A stretch of 64,000 bases of DNA, from NCBI GenBank assembly GCA_963678135.1, contig OY782667.1, forward strand, positions 1,488,001 through 1,552,000. The letters run 5' to 3'. Below are positions 16,876 through 24,969 of this stretch, piece after piece. The DNA comes from JAHJKV01 sp963678135 (lineage in GTDB: Bacteria; Desulfobacterota; Desulfovibrionia; Desulfovibrionales; Desulfovibrionaceae). Below the pieces are notes generated by a model. It searched no databases. It worked only from the letters and a program-made list of their open reading frames with translations, and was not told the DNA's origin. The position numbers and the translations under genes are program-made. Each line of letters opens with the position of its first letter. Position 1 is the stretch's first letter.

Positions 16876-17012
16876 CTGCATACATGCTTTGATTCACACT
16901 GCATACATGCTTTGATTCACACTGGATACATGTTTTGATTTATACTGGATACATGTTTTGGTTTATACTGAATATATGTTTTGGTTTATACTGAATATAT
17001 GCGTTGTTTGGA
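16876..17012. repeat. 23-bp tandem repeat (about six units)
   Basis: Units start at 16876, 16899, 16922, 16945, 16968 and 16991 (the last incomplete), with consensus close to CTGGATACATGTTTTG plus GATTTATA. The drift along the array is directional: the first units carry GCATACATGC and the last GAATATATG. It lies upstream of dut, beside MITE copy 4. No spacers are present, so this is not CRISPR. Confidence 0.9.
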
Positions 17013-17066
17013 TTTTTGAAACGAAACTGCCTGACTGTCAACGAGGAATATTTTTTTGCCAGTCAT

Positions 17067-17355
17067 CAGGGCAAACGCATATAAATTTTAGGCTCAATAC
17101 TTCCTGCCTATTTTATTGTTTCCCCCTTCCTGTCATCCTGCGCGTAAGTCGCAGGATCCAGTTCTTCTGTCTTCGCTGCTTTTTCTTTTCTTCTCTTCTT
17201 CCTCCTTGTTTTTTCTCTTACTACGTTAAACCCTCATAGTTTGGCTCTGCTGGATTCTGCGACTTCGCGCAGAATGACGGAGGAGGATGTACTGCCACGC
17301 TGTGCAAAGCACTGGGTTTTCGCGATTTCGCGCAGGATCCAGTTCTTTTCTTCTC
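17067..17355 (+). mobile_element. MITE copy 4 (left end intact, right end not identified)
   Basis: It begins with a perfect CAGGGCAAACGCATAT (17067-17082), followed by AAATTTTAGGCTCAATACTT and the palindrome ATCCTGCG-CGTAAGT-CGCAGGAT (17135-17157), a pyrimidine tract, and a second palindrome ATTCTGCG-ACTTCG-CGCAGAAT (17254-17275) whose stem differs by compensating base changes. A third partial palindrome lies near 17325-17345. It flanks the RHH/HNH cassette on the left. Confidence 0.8.
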
Positions 17356-17522
17356 ATCATACATGGCTTGATAAAAAAGTCTGACTATGAATGACTTATG
17401 ATTGAGCCATCTTAAGGTTCATTCTCGAATAGAACCAAAAAAATTACCAAGGACGAAAAACATTTTATAAATTAGGCAGTTAGTTAGCAACGCACCATAA
17501 GACATTTTTTATATAAAAAATG

Positions 17523-17551
17523 TTGACAAAAGGAGACTCATGTTACATACT
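17523..17551 (+). promoter_or_regulatory. Candidate promoter of the RHH/HNH cassette
   Basis: A perfect -35 TTGACA (17523-17528) is followed 17 nt later by CATACT (17546-17551, four of six matches to TATAAT). The distance to the first ATG is about 48 nt. The stretch 17356-17522 before it shows nothing I can name. Confidence 0.5.
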
Positions 17552-17598
17552 TAGTGTTCATGGTGATTGTTTATTGGTTTTAAAAAAAGGAGTGAAAA

Positions 17599-18402
17599 AT
17601 GACAAAAACAATTGCAGTAAGTCTCCCAGAAGAGCTTTTTCTTAAAATTAGGCATTCAAGAGAATCCATTAAAATATCTCGTATATGCCAAACAGCCTTA
17701 GAGTTTGAGCTCATGGAGAAAGAAACTTTAACAAAGGCTCGTGAATTAGGGATAAAAGATGGAGACAAAGCAAAAAGTATCCTCACCGATTTCTCTAGGA
17801 AGGAAATTGAATCAGCATTTGAAAAATTTTCCCAAAATTGGAACAGTGATAAATTGTACGAATTAGCTGACGAACTTCAATTATCACTATCAATTGAAGA
17901 TTTGAATATGCTCCAACCAAAATTTGAGCAAATTTTTAATGGTGAGTTAATATTAAGCGATTGGATGAAATATGAATCAGGAAAAACAGCTCAAGACAAA
18001 TGGAGTGAAGTTGCATGGGCTTATGTCGAAGGTACTTATTTAGGGTTGACCTCAAAAGATATTTCTAAACAAGCGTCTTCTGTTAAAGAATCTCAGGAAA
18101 TAACCGCTGAAATCAAAAGAATTCAACGAAGAGTTCCAAGGTGGTTCAAAAATCCTACCCAAATTAATTCAAGAATATTGATTGAATTTTTAACTCTGTC
18201 TGACAGAGGTAATAAACAGGTCAATATTAGCGACTTAAAAGCAAAATGTAACATCAAAGAGTTTGATATTAATTTTGCACAAATGAAGAATTTTGGAAAG
18301 CGAAACCATGGAAAAGTCTTTGATACGATAAACGGAAAAGTTGAATTGTGGCTACCCGTGAAAGATTTCGTGCAAAATGAATACAATAAACATAAGAATT
18401 AA
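17599..18402 (+). CDS. Unrecognised protein with ribbon-helix-helix-like N-terminus and a C-terminal domain shared with the next gene
   Basis: 267 aa, family not recognised. Residues 3-40 (TKTIAVSLPEELFLKIRHSR, then ISRICQTALEFEL) resemble ribbon-helix-helix DNA-binding domains. The middle (about 65-160) is helical with DKWSEVAWAYVEGTYLGLTS. The last 80 residues (PTQINSRILIEFL, VNISDLKAKC, HGKVF, VKDFVQNEY) align with the end of the neighbouring HNH protein, so the two share a domain, possibly winged-helix. A strong AGGAG (17588-17592) precedes the ATG; the next gene follows after 11 nt. It may be a specificity or regulatory partner of the nuclease. Confidence 0.7.
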   Translation: MTKTIAVSLPEELFLKIRHSRESIKISRICQTALEFELMEKETLTKARELGIKDGDKAKSILTDFSRKEIESAFEKFSQNWNSDKLYELADELQLSLSIEDLNMLQPKFEQIFNGELILSDWMKYESGKTAQDKWSEVAWAYVEGTYLGLTSKDISKQASSVKESQEITAEIKRIQRRVPRWFKNPTQINSRILIEFLTLSDRGNKQVNISDLKAKCNIKEFDINFAQMKNFGKRNHGKVFDTINGKVELWLPVKDFVQNEYNKHKN

Positions 18403-18413
18403 AAGGAGTTAAC

Positions 18414-19121
18414 ATGCCATCTTTTGAAGGAACTGTACAAGAATTTCATAATTATATTGGTCCGAGAATCAGAAACGTAGTGAACTCTTTAACTCGAAAG
18501 CCACGACTTGAGCGAAATGGTATCTGCGAGTTTTGTGGGAAAAAAGGAACTTTAGAATCAGCCCATGTCCACGGAAAGGGGCGTAGAAAAATCATAGAAG
18601 ACGTATTGAGGAACTATACCAACGGAAAGACGATAAGGATTCACGATCTCAATATCATAGAACAAGAGATTCTTGATGCTCACCTTCCTCTTTCGAAGAC
18701 TTTCAAATTTATATGCAAGCCTTGTCATACTGAGTACGATTCAAACTACACTAAAGCTCAGAGTAGCCATCGCATTAAAATCATCTCAAAAGAGAGCTCG
18801 AAAGAAAAAGAGAGCTTTAGTAAACTTCATAAAATTAAATGCTGGGGTGGGGAGCCTACTCAGAAAAATCATAAAATAATTCAAGCCTTCCGCGCTATAG
18901 AAAGGAAAAAAGGGAAGGTATTGTTATCCGATCTGGAATATGCATGTACACTTGGAACATCTTTTTCTATTGGTAATCGACGGCAATTTTTCAACAATCT
19001 AAATTCCATGAAAACTGATTCTGGGCATAGTCATGGCAAAGTTTTTTATTTGTACGGAGATGAAATAAAAATCTATGATGTTGTAAAAAATCGTATTGAA
19101 GAATATTTTCCAAAGCTATAG
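18414..19121 (+). CDS. HNH-type endonuclease-like protein with shared C-terminal domain
   Basis: 235 aa. A zinc-binding HNH core is suggested by CEFCGKKGTLESAHVHGKGR (C38, C41, H51, H53) and FICKPCHTEYD (C101, C104, H105). The C-terminal half (EPTQKNHKIIQAFRAI, VLLSDLEYAC, HSHGKVF, VVKNRIEEYF) is homologous to the end of the preceding protein. AAGGAG lies 6 nt before the ATG. No methyltransferase is adjacent, so it is not an ordinary restriction-modification pair. The function, whether defence, toxin, or homing, is open. Both genes look more AT-rich than their neighbours and are bracketed by MITE copies 4 and 5. Confidence 0.7.
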   Translation: MPSFEGTVQEFHNYIGPRIRNVVNSLTRKPRLERNGICEFCGKKGTLESAHVHGKGRRKIIEDVLRNYTNGKTIRIHDLNIIEQEILDAHLPLSKTFKFICKPCHTEYDSNYTKAQSSHRIKIISKESSKEKESFSKLHKIKCWGGEPTQKNHKIIQAFRAIERKKGKVLLSDLEYACTLGTSFSIGNRRQFFNNLNSMKTDSGHSHGKVFYLYGDEIKIYDVVKNRIEEYFPKL

Positions 19122-19164
19122 CAAAGAAACTGAGACTCCTAACCCATTCATGGCGCAGTAGGAA

Positions 19165-19320
19165 CAAAGAACTGGATTCTGCGACTTCGCGCAGAATGAC
19201 AGAAGGGTAGGGCTGTCACGCTGTACAAAATTTGGATTCTGCGACTAAAGCGCAGAATAACAAGACGGGAGAGGATAACTACGAAAGTGTTCCCCCTGAA
19301 ACTTAAGTACGTTTGCCTTG
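19165..19320 (-). mobile_element. MITE copy 5 (opposite orientation to copy 4)
   Basis: Two palindromes, ATTCTGCG-ACTTCG-CGCAGAAT (19176-19197) and ATTCTGCG-ACTAAAG-CGCAGAAT (19236-19258), are followed by GAACACTTTCGTAG-type sequence (complement strand) shared with copy 3 and by a degraded terminal repeat AAGTACGTTTGCCTTG (19305-19320). With the leader below it fills the gap 19122-19452. Confidence 0.75.
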
Positions 19321-19340
19321 ATTGAACGCCTTAGGGCAGC

Positions 19341-19372
19341 TTGACATCTGTTTCATACTTATGCTCTATATA
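19341..19372 (+). promoter_or_regulatory. Candidate promoter of the glutamate synthase operon
   Basis: A perfect TTGACA (19341-19346) is followed by CTCTATATATAC with TATA-like hexamers 18-20 nt downstream. The leader then runs about 80 nt to the GTG start. The -10 spacing is not ideal, so the exact element is uncertain. No riboswitch is recognised. Confidence 0.4.
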
Positions 19373-19452
19373 TACGCTTCTTCAACGGTTAAGGGTGAGG
19401 ATTGTAATAAAAAAAATAGCATAGTTTTAGCCTTATTTGCGAGGAGCCTAAG

Positions 19453-20979
19453 GTGCTTTTTGAACCTATTAGTAATATTTTTCATGAATTTAAAATCGAA
19501 CGCGACAAAGATTTATGTATTAATTGCAAAGTCTGTATACGTCAGTGTTCCTATGAAGCACATTATTGGGATGAAAATCGGCAAAAAGTTATGCACGATC
19601 ATGCTAAGTGCATTGGTTGCCATCGCTGTGAAGCACTTTGCCCAACCTCAGCCTTAACAATTCGTACTAATACTTCAGAGTTTCGTGCTCATGCAAATTG
19701 GCGTCCTGTTTTTTTGCAAAATATTTATAAACAAGCAGATACTGGTGGCGTTCTTTTGGCTGGTATGGGCAGTCCCGTGGATATTCCTATTTATTGGGAT
19801 CGCTTGCTGCTTGATGCCTCTCAAGTAACAAATCCTTCTATTGATCCTCTGCGCGAGCCAATGGAGCTGAAAACATTTCTTGGGGCAAAGCCAAAATCAC
19901 TTGATATTGCTCTCAATAAAAAAGGCAAACCAAGCCTTAAAACCCAGTTTACACCGCAAATAGAGCTTGAAACCCCAATCATGTTTGCTGCCATGAGTTT
20001 TGGGGCTATCAATTTTAATTTACATAGGGCAATGGCGCGTGCTGCCACAGAACTTGGTACTGTATATAATACAGGGGAGGGTGGATTACATCGCTCCCTC
20101 TATAAATATGGTAAAAATACCATTGTACAGGTTGCGTCTGGTCGTTTTGGGGTACATGCAGAATATTTGAAAGCAGGCTGCGGAATTGAAATTAAAGTAG
20201 GGCAGGGCGCAAAACCGGGTATTGGTGGACATCTACCGGGTGAAAAAATTAATGATATGGTTTCTGAAACACGAATGGTACCCATTGGTTCAGATGCTAT
20301 TAGCCCTGCGCCTCATCATGATATTTATTCTATTGAAGACCTGTTACAATTAATTTTTGCGCTCAAAGAAGCCAGTGAATACAAAGTACCGGTTGCCGTG
20401 AAAATTGCAGCCGTGCATAATGTTGCAGCTATTGCTTCTGGTATTGCCAGAGCTGGGGCAGATATTATTACCATTGACGGGATGCGTGGCGGAACAGGTG
20501 CTGCTCCGGCCATGATCCGTGACAATGTCGGTATCCCTATTGAGCTTGCTTTGGCTGCTGTTGATCAGCGACTGCGTGACGAAGGAATCCGCCATAAAGC
20601 CTCTATTATTGCAGCCGGTGGTATTCGCTGTGCTGCCGATGTGTTTAAGGCAATCGCTCTTGGTGCGGATGCTGTTTATATTGGTACAGCTACGTTAATG
20701 AGTGTTGGCTGTACCTTATGTGGCAGGTGTTATACGGGCAAATGCCCATGGGGTATTGCGACAAATAGCTCGAAACTTTCCAAACGACAAAATCCGGAAA
20801 TTGCAGCTCAGCGTATGGTCAATTTAGTCAAGGCCTGGAGTCATGAAATTCAAGAAATGCTGGGAGGCATGGGTTTGAATTCTATTGAATCCGTGCGTGG
20901 TAATCGAGATAAATTACGAGCAGTTGGTTTATCAGATACGGAAATGGATATTCTTGGTGTGAAACACGCAGGAAGATAG
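19453..20979 (+). CDS. Glutamate synthase, FMN-binding synthase subunit with N-terminal ferredoxin domain
   Basis: The central catalytic part of an archaeal-type split glutamate synthase, 508 aa. Residues 22-64 carry two [4Fe-4S] motifs (CINCKVCIRQC, CIGCHRCEALCP). The FMN/2-oxoglutarate synthase domain follows (TPIMFAAMSFGAIN, NTGEGGLH, VGQGAKPGIGGHLPG, DGMRGGTGAAP) with a [3Fe-4S] block CTLCGRCYTGKCPWGIA near residue 420. It aminates 2-oxoglutarate with ammonia delivered by the amidotransferase subunit. The start is GTG 19453, with GAGGAG 6 nt upstream. First gene of a five-gene operon. Confidence 0.93.
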   Translation: MLFEPISNIFHEFKIERDKDLCINCKVCIRQCSYEAHYWDENRQKVMHDHAKCIGCHRCEALCPTSALTIRTNTSEFRAHANWRPVFLQNIYKQADTGGVLLAGMGSPVDIPIYWDRLLLDASQVTNPSIDPLREPMELKTFLGAKPKSLDIALNKKGKPSLKTQFTPQIELETPIMFAAMSFGAINFNLHRAMARAATELGTVYNTGEGGLHRSLYKYGKNTIVQVASGRFGVHAEYLKAGCGIEIKVGQGAKPGIGGHLPGEKINDMVSETRMVPIGSDAISPAPHHDIYSIEDLLQLIFALKEASEYKVPVAVKIAAVHNVAAIASGIARAGADIITIDGMRGGTGAAPAMIRDNVGIPIELALAAVDQRLRDEGIRHKASIIAAGGIRCAADVFKAIALGADAVYIGTATLMSVGCTLCGRCYTGKCPWGIATNSSKLSKRQNPEIAAQRMVNLVKAWSHEIQEMLGGMGLNSIESVRGNRDKLRAVGLSDTEMDILGVKHAGR

Positions 20980-20989
20980 GAGACTCAAG

Positions 20990-21436
20990 ATGAAAAGAGT
21001 ATATCCGAACAGAGAAGTTTGCATTGGTTGCCATCTGTGTGAGCTGGCCTGTATTACTGCACATTCAAAATCTGGTGATCTCATACTCGCTTTTACTGAA
21101 GAACGTATTCAAGACGGACTGTCTTCGTGTAAAAAAATATTTGAAAAAGATTCAGAATGCGTTGCTATCAGCTGTCGTCATTGTGATGATCCTGCCTGCG
21201 TTGCTGCCTGTATTTCAGGGGCACTGTATAAAAATCCGGAAAACGGTGAAACAGTATACGATAGAAACAAATGTGTGGGTTGTTGGTCTTGCCTTATGGC
21301 TTGTCCGTATGGAGCCATTCGCCGGCACCCCAAAGAAAATAAAATAGTGAAGTGCGATTTGTGTCATGATCGGGAAGAAGGGCCTGCATGTGTCCAAGCA
21401 TGCCCTAATAAAGCACTTAAATTTGAGGAGCGTTAA
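20990..21436 (+). CDS. Polyferredoxin-like 4Fe-4S electron transfer subunit of glutamate synthase
   Basis: 148 aa with sixteen cysteines in four clusters: CIGCHLCELAC, CRHCDDPACVAAC, CVGCWSCLMACP and CDLCHDREEGPACVQACP, the DMSO reductase B-subunit arrangement able to hold four [4Fe-4S] centres. It probably passes electrons between the flavoprotein encoded next and the FMN synthase subunit. It starts 10 nt after the synthase gene, with AGGAGA upstream of ATG, and is followed almost at once by the flavoprotein gene. Confidence 0.88.
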   Translation: MKRVYPNREVCIGCHLCELACITAHSKSGDLILAFTEERIQDGLSSCKKIFEKDSECVAISCRHCDDPACVAACISGALYKNPENGETVYDRNKCVGCWSCLMACPYGAIRRHPKENKIVKCDLCHDREEGPACVQACPNKALKFEER

Positions 21437-21440
21437 GGCC

Positions 21441-22739
21441 GTGACATATGTACTTATCGGAAATGGAGTGGCCACAATTGGAGCCATAGAAGGTATTCGG
21501 AAGCATGACACGCATTCTCGAATCATTGCCATTGGAATAGAAAAATCAGCTCCTTATGGGCGACCACTTATTTCTTACCTACTGGCCGGCAAAATTAGTG
21601 CGGATCAGCTTGCGCTACGTCCAAGTGAATTTTATGAAAAACAAAATGTTGAACTACGACTTGGTACTTGCGTAACAAGTATTGATCCAAAAGAAAAAAA
21701 AGTATGCACTGATCACGGTGAATCCATAGCCTATGATAAGCTTTTAATTGCAACCGGCGGAAAGCCTTTTGCACCGCCAATCCCCGGAGCAGATGGCAAA
21801 GATATTTATAATTTTACCAATATCGACCATGCACAAAGGCTTATCAGTAAAGCCAAGGAAATAAAAAAAGCTGTAGTCATTGGTGGAGGACTCATTGGCC
21901 TCAAGGCTGCGGAATCCTTGCATGATCGAGGGGTTGAAGTCACCATACTGGAATTAAGCCCTCGTATCCTTTCTTTGGCTTTTGATGGAAATGCAGCGCG
22001 TCTGGCTGCAAAACGCTTGGATGAAGTTGGCCTGCATGTTCGCACCGGAACCACGGTCAAAGAAGTTTTACGCAATGAAAGTGGCAGTGTTGTTGCTGTG
22101 CAATGTACAGATGGTATGATTTTCGAAACAGATGCTGTGATTATTGCTATTGGGGTAGTGCCTAATTATGATCTTGCTAAAGAGGCTGGAATAGATGTTG
22201 ATAGAGGAATTAAGGTCAATGATTACATGTGTACTTCGCTCAAAGATGTCTACGCTGCCGGAGATGTTGCCCAAGCCTTAGATCTTTTAACCGGTGAAGA
22301 TAGAGTTGTACCCATTTGGACTAATGCCTACAATCAAGGCTATTGCGCTGGCAAAAACATGGCAGGAAAATCAACGTCTTACAAAGGTGGTCTTGCCATG
22401 AATTCCATAAGTTTTTATGGTTTACCTACTGTTTCTGTCGGCATGGTGAATCCACCTGATGATGATAATGATTACGCGGTTGAAGCCTTTTTAGATGAAA
22501 AAAAACAAAGCTATCGAAAATTAGTTTTCCATAAACAGCGACTTGAAGGATATGTGCTGGTCGGAGATATTGATCAGGCAGGGCTGTATACGGCATTCAT
22601 CAAATTTCAATTCCCTATTCAAGATGAACGCAGAAAAAAACTCCTTGAAGGTGATCCGGATGTCTTGCTTTGGCCAGAGGAATTTTTTGATAAGTCCTGG
22701 AATCCGAACAGTGATTGCGAGAAGAGAGAAACGGAATGA
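21441..22739 (+). CDS. NAD(P)/FAD-dependent oxidoreductase of the glutamate synthase operon
   Basis: 432 aa, class I pyridine nucleotide-disulfide oxidoreductase fold. The FAD-binding N-terminus is VLIGNGVATIGAIEGIRKH; the NAD(P)-binding repeat is AVVIGGGLIGLKAAESLHDR (about residue 150); the second FAD contact is VYAAGDVAQALDL. The redox cysteine pair of disulfide reductases is not evident, so it resembles rubredoxin/nitrite-reductase-type reductases. I chose GTG 21441 (GAGGAG 10 nt upstream), since an in-frame ATG at 21366 lies inside the preceding gene and precedes a non-homologous stretch. It overlaps the next gene by 4 nt. Confidence 0.88.
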   Translation: MTYVLIGNGVATIGAIEGIRKHDTHSRIIAIGIEKSAPYGRPLISYLLAGKISADQLALRPSEFYEKQNVELRLGTCVTSIDPKEKKVCTDHGESIAYDKLLIATGGKPFAPPIPGADGKDIYNFTNIDHAQRLISKAKEIKKAVVIGGGLIGLKAAESLHDRGVEVTILELSPRILSLAFDGNAARLAAKRLDEVGLHVRTGTTVKEVLRNESGSVVAVQCTDGMIFETDAVIIAIGVVPNYDLAKEAGIDVDRGIKVNDYMCTSLKDVYAAGDVAQALDLLTGEDRVVPIWTNAYNQGYCAGKNMAGKSTSYKGGLAMNSISFYGLPTVSVGMVNPPDDDNDYAVEAFLDEKKQSYRKLVFHKQRLEGYVLVGDIDQAGLYTAFIKFQFPIQDERRKKLLEGDPDVLLWPEEFFDKSWNPNSDCEKRETE

Positions 22740-23833
22740 AAGCTCCTCAAAAATACTATGATTTTGAAAAAGATATTTCTGGCTGCGGTATTTTTGGTGT
22801 AATTAACACCAAACGTAGCTTGATAAGTGGGCAAGTACCCATTGATGCAATGGCCTGTATGCACGATAGAGGCAATGGCCTAGGCGGTGGTTTTGCTGCT
22901 TATGGTATTTATCCAGAACATCCTGATCATTATTGTTTCCATATTATGTGCGATGACCGGGCTGGCCTCGACAAGTCTCGTGAAATGCTTATGTATTACT
23001 GTGAAATTGCTTTAGCAGAGCCAATTCCCACGCGCAGAACTTTGGCTATTAAAAATCCACCAATTGTTTGGCGATTTTTTGTACAGCCCAAGGCTGATTG
23101 TCCCAATGAATGCCGTGGTATGGCTGAAGATGACTATATGGTTTCTTTGGTTATGAAATTAAATGCTAGTATTTCCGGAGCCTTTATTTTTTCTTCAGGT
23201 AAAAACATGGGTGCTTTTAAGGGAGTTGGATTCCCTGAAGAAATTGCTGAATTTTTTTGCGTGGATCAATATGAGGCATATATTTGGACAGCACATAATC
23301 GTTTTCCCACCAACACCCCTGGCTGGTGGGGCGGAGCGCACCCCTTTACCTTGCTTAATTGGTCTATTGTACATAATGGTGAAATTAGTTCTTATGGAAT
23401 CAACCGCCGTTGGCTGTGCGAAAATGATTATTTATGCACTTTGATGACCGATACAGAAGTTGTAGCCTATGAGTTAGACCTTTTGGTTCGCAAACATGGC
23501 TTGAGTAAAGAACTTGCTTCCAAGGCATTTGCTCCTCCGTTTTGGGATGAAATAGCCCGTATGGATACTGAAGAAGGAGAGATTTATAAAGCTCTACGCA
23601 TGACCTATGGTTCAGGTATGCTCAACGGTCCTTTTGCTATTTTAGTTTCTGATGGCACATGCTTGTGGGGTTTGAATGATCGAATCAAACTTCGTCCACT
23701 TTTGGTCGCAGAAAAAGGAAATAATATTTATATGTCCTCTGAGGAATCAGCCGTGCGAATGGTAAGCCCTGAACTTGATCGAGTATGGATGCCCAAAGCT
23801 GGTGCCCCAGTTATTATTGAGTTGGAGCAATAA
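22736..23833 (+). CDS. Glutamate synthase, glutamine amidotransferase (class II) subunit
   Basis: 365 aa Ntn-type amidotransferase domain that releases ammonia from glutamine. The putative nucleophile is Cys17 in SGCGIFGVIN, implying removal of a 16-residue propeptide. Further blocks are HDRGNGLGGGFAAYG, AHNRFPTNTPGWWGGAHPF (substrate binding), WSIVHNGEISSYG and TDTEVVAYELD. The ATG at 22736 overlaps the previous stop (ATGA). In large GltB proteins this is the N-terminal domain; here it is separate. Confidence 0.92.
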   Translation: MKAPQKYYDFEKDISGCGIFGVINTKRSLISGQVPIDAMACMHDRGNGLGGGFAAYGIYPEHPDHYCFHIMCDDRAGLDKSREMLMYYCEIALAEPIPTRRTLAIKNPPIVWRFFVQPKADCPNECRGMAEDDYMVSLVMKLNASISGAFIFSSGKNMGAFKGVGFPEEIAEFFCVDQYEAYIWTAHNRFPTNTPGWWGGAHPFTLLNWSIVHNGEISSYGINRRWLCENDYLCTLMTDTEVVAYELDLLVRKHGLSKELASKAFAPPFWDEIARMDTEEGEIYKALRMTYGSGMLNGPFAILVSDGTCLWGLNDRIKLRPLLVAEKGNNIYMSSEESAVRMVSPELDRVWMPKAGAPVIIELEQ

Positions 23834-23836
23834 ATT

Positions 23837-24598
23837 ATGGCAGCAAAACAAAAAACAGTGACCCTTGATGCTCAGGGTATATATTATAAGCAATTCAATG
23901 AAATGATTCGGGCTGAATTAAAAAAGGGAGCAACGCATTTTATTCTTAACAATGTCAACGGGCAGCGTTATATTGCTGGTGGCATTGCTGCCCCTTGCTC
24001 TTTTGAGATAAACGGCGTGCCCGGACAAGACCTTGCTGCTTTTGCCAGAGTGAATAAAATCAGGGTCAATGCGAATGCCCAAGATGGCGTAGGCAATACC
24101 ATGGACGAAGGGACTATAGTTGTGGATGGTATTGGCGGTGATGTTATTGGCTATGCCATGCGTGGCGGTAATATTTTTATCCGTGGTGATGTGGGTTACA
24201 GGGTAGGGATTCATATGAAATCCTACTTGGAGAAAGTGCCAAGCATTGTGATAGGCGGAAAGGCCGGAGATTTTCTTGGTGAATACATGGCCGGTGGAAT
24301 AATTTTGCTTCTTGGCATGTTTTCTGATAAACGTGATGACCCGATTGCAGGACGCAATTTAGGTACGGGGATGCACGGCGGAGTTATTTATGTTCGTGGC
24401 TCTGTACCAGAAGAAAAGATTGGTTTTGGACTGGAAGCTAAAACTTGCAATAAAGACGATATGCAAACTATTAGGAAAATAGTTAAGGCTTATGCAAAAG
24501 AATTTGATTTTGATGAAAAAGAAATTCTTTCTGAACCTTTTGTCAAAATTTGTCCTTTTTCACATCGTCCCTATGGCAATATGTATGTTTCGTGTTAA
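23837..24598 (+). CDS. Glutamate synthase, GXGXG (C-terminal) subunit
   Basis: 253 aa. This right-handed beta-helix domain is the structural C-terminal part of GltB-type enzymes. Glycine-rich repeats are visible: DGVGNTMDEGTIVVDGIGGD, YAMRGGNIFIRGDVGYRVGI, IVIGGKAGDFLGEYMAGGII and TGMHGGVIYVRG. It starts 3 nt after the amidotransferase stop and closes the operon. Together the five genes form a complete split glutamate synthase with its own electron-transfer chain. Confidence 0.92.
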   Translation: MAAKQKTVTLDAQGIYYKQFNEMIRAELKKGATHFILNNVNGQRYIAGGIAAPCSFEINGVPGQDLAAFARVNKIRVNANAQDGVGNTMDEGTIVVDGIGGDVIGYAMRGGNIFIRGDVGYRVGIHMKSYLEKVPSIVIGGKAGDFLGEYMAGGIILLLGMFSDKRDDPIAGRNLGTGMHGGVIYVRGSVPEEKIGFGLEAKTCNKDDMQTIRKIVKAYAKEFDFDEKEILSEPFVKICPFSHRPYGNMYVSC

Positions 24599-24616
24599 CC
24601 ATTTAAGGAGATAATT

Positions 24617-24958
24617 ATGTTTTTTGTAAAAGAAGCTTTTGCCATGGCACCGCCTACAGGAGGCGCGGAAGGTGCACCACAAGGTGCTGCTGCTTTGCTT
24701 GCAGGGCCTTTGCCCATGCTGGTTATCATGTTTGCGATTTTTTATTTTCTACTTATTCGTCCGCAACAAAAAAAAGCAAAAGCGCATAAAGAAATGCTCG
24801 CTGCTCTTAAAGTAGGGGATAAAGTCCTGACTGGTGGCGGTATTTATGGAACTATTATTGCTATTGAGCAAGATATAATTACTATTGCAATTGCTTCCGG
24901 CGTTGATATCAAAGTGAATCGTGGGTACGTTACCGGACTGTCAAATACTGCTGCATGA
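24617..24958 (+). CDS. yajC: Preprotein translocase subunit YajC
   Basis: 113 aa, one membrane span (about 34-52, PMLVIMFAIFYFLLIRPQQK) followed by the conserved basic turn KKAKAHKEMLAALKVGDKVL and a cytoplasmic domain TGGGIYGTIIAIEQD. It associates with SecDF to assist protein export. AAGGAG precedes the ATG by 8 nt. The N-terminus is extended with an Ala/Gly/Pro-rich stretch. Followed by secD and secF, the usual order. Confidence 0.95.
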   Translation: MFFVKEAFAMAPPTGGAEGAPQGAAALLAGPLPMLVIMFAIFYFLLIRPQQKKAKAHKEMLAALKVGDKVLTGGGIYGTIIAIEQDIITIAIASGVDIKVNRGYVTGLSNTAA

Positions 24959-24969
24959 AGTAATAATCG

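Noticed and set aside
16876..17012. Possible CRISPR array
   Set aside because: The 23-bp units are contiguous with no spacers, and no cas genes are in the window.
17599..19121. Classical restriction-modification system
   Set aside because: No methyltransferase motif (DPPY or PCQ type) is encoded in either gene or next to them.
19322..19657. Plus-strand frame overlapping the glutamate synthase start
   Set aside because: The second half is a shifted reading of the ferredoxin domain; the real frame has a GTG start with GAGGAG.
21366..21440. Upstream ATG extension of the FAD oxidoreductase
   Set aside because: The 25 extra codons lie inside the preceding ferredoxin gene in another frame; the GTG at 21441 has a good SD and gives the normal FAD-binding terminus.
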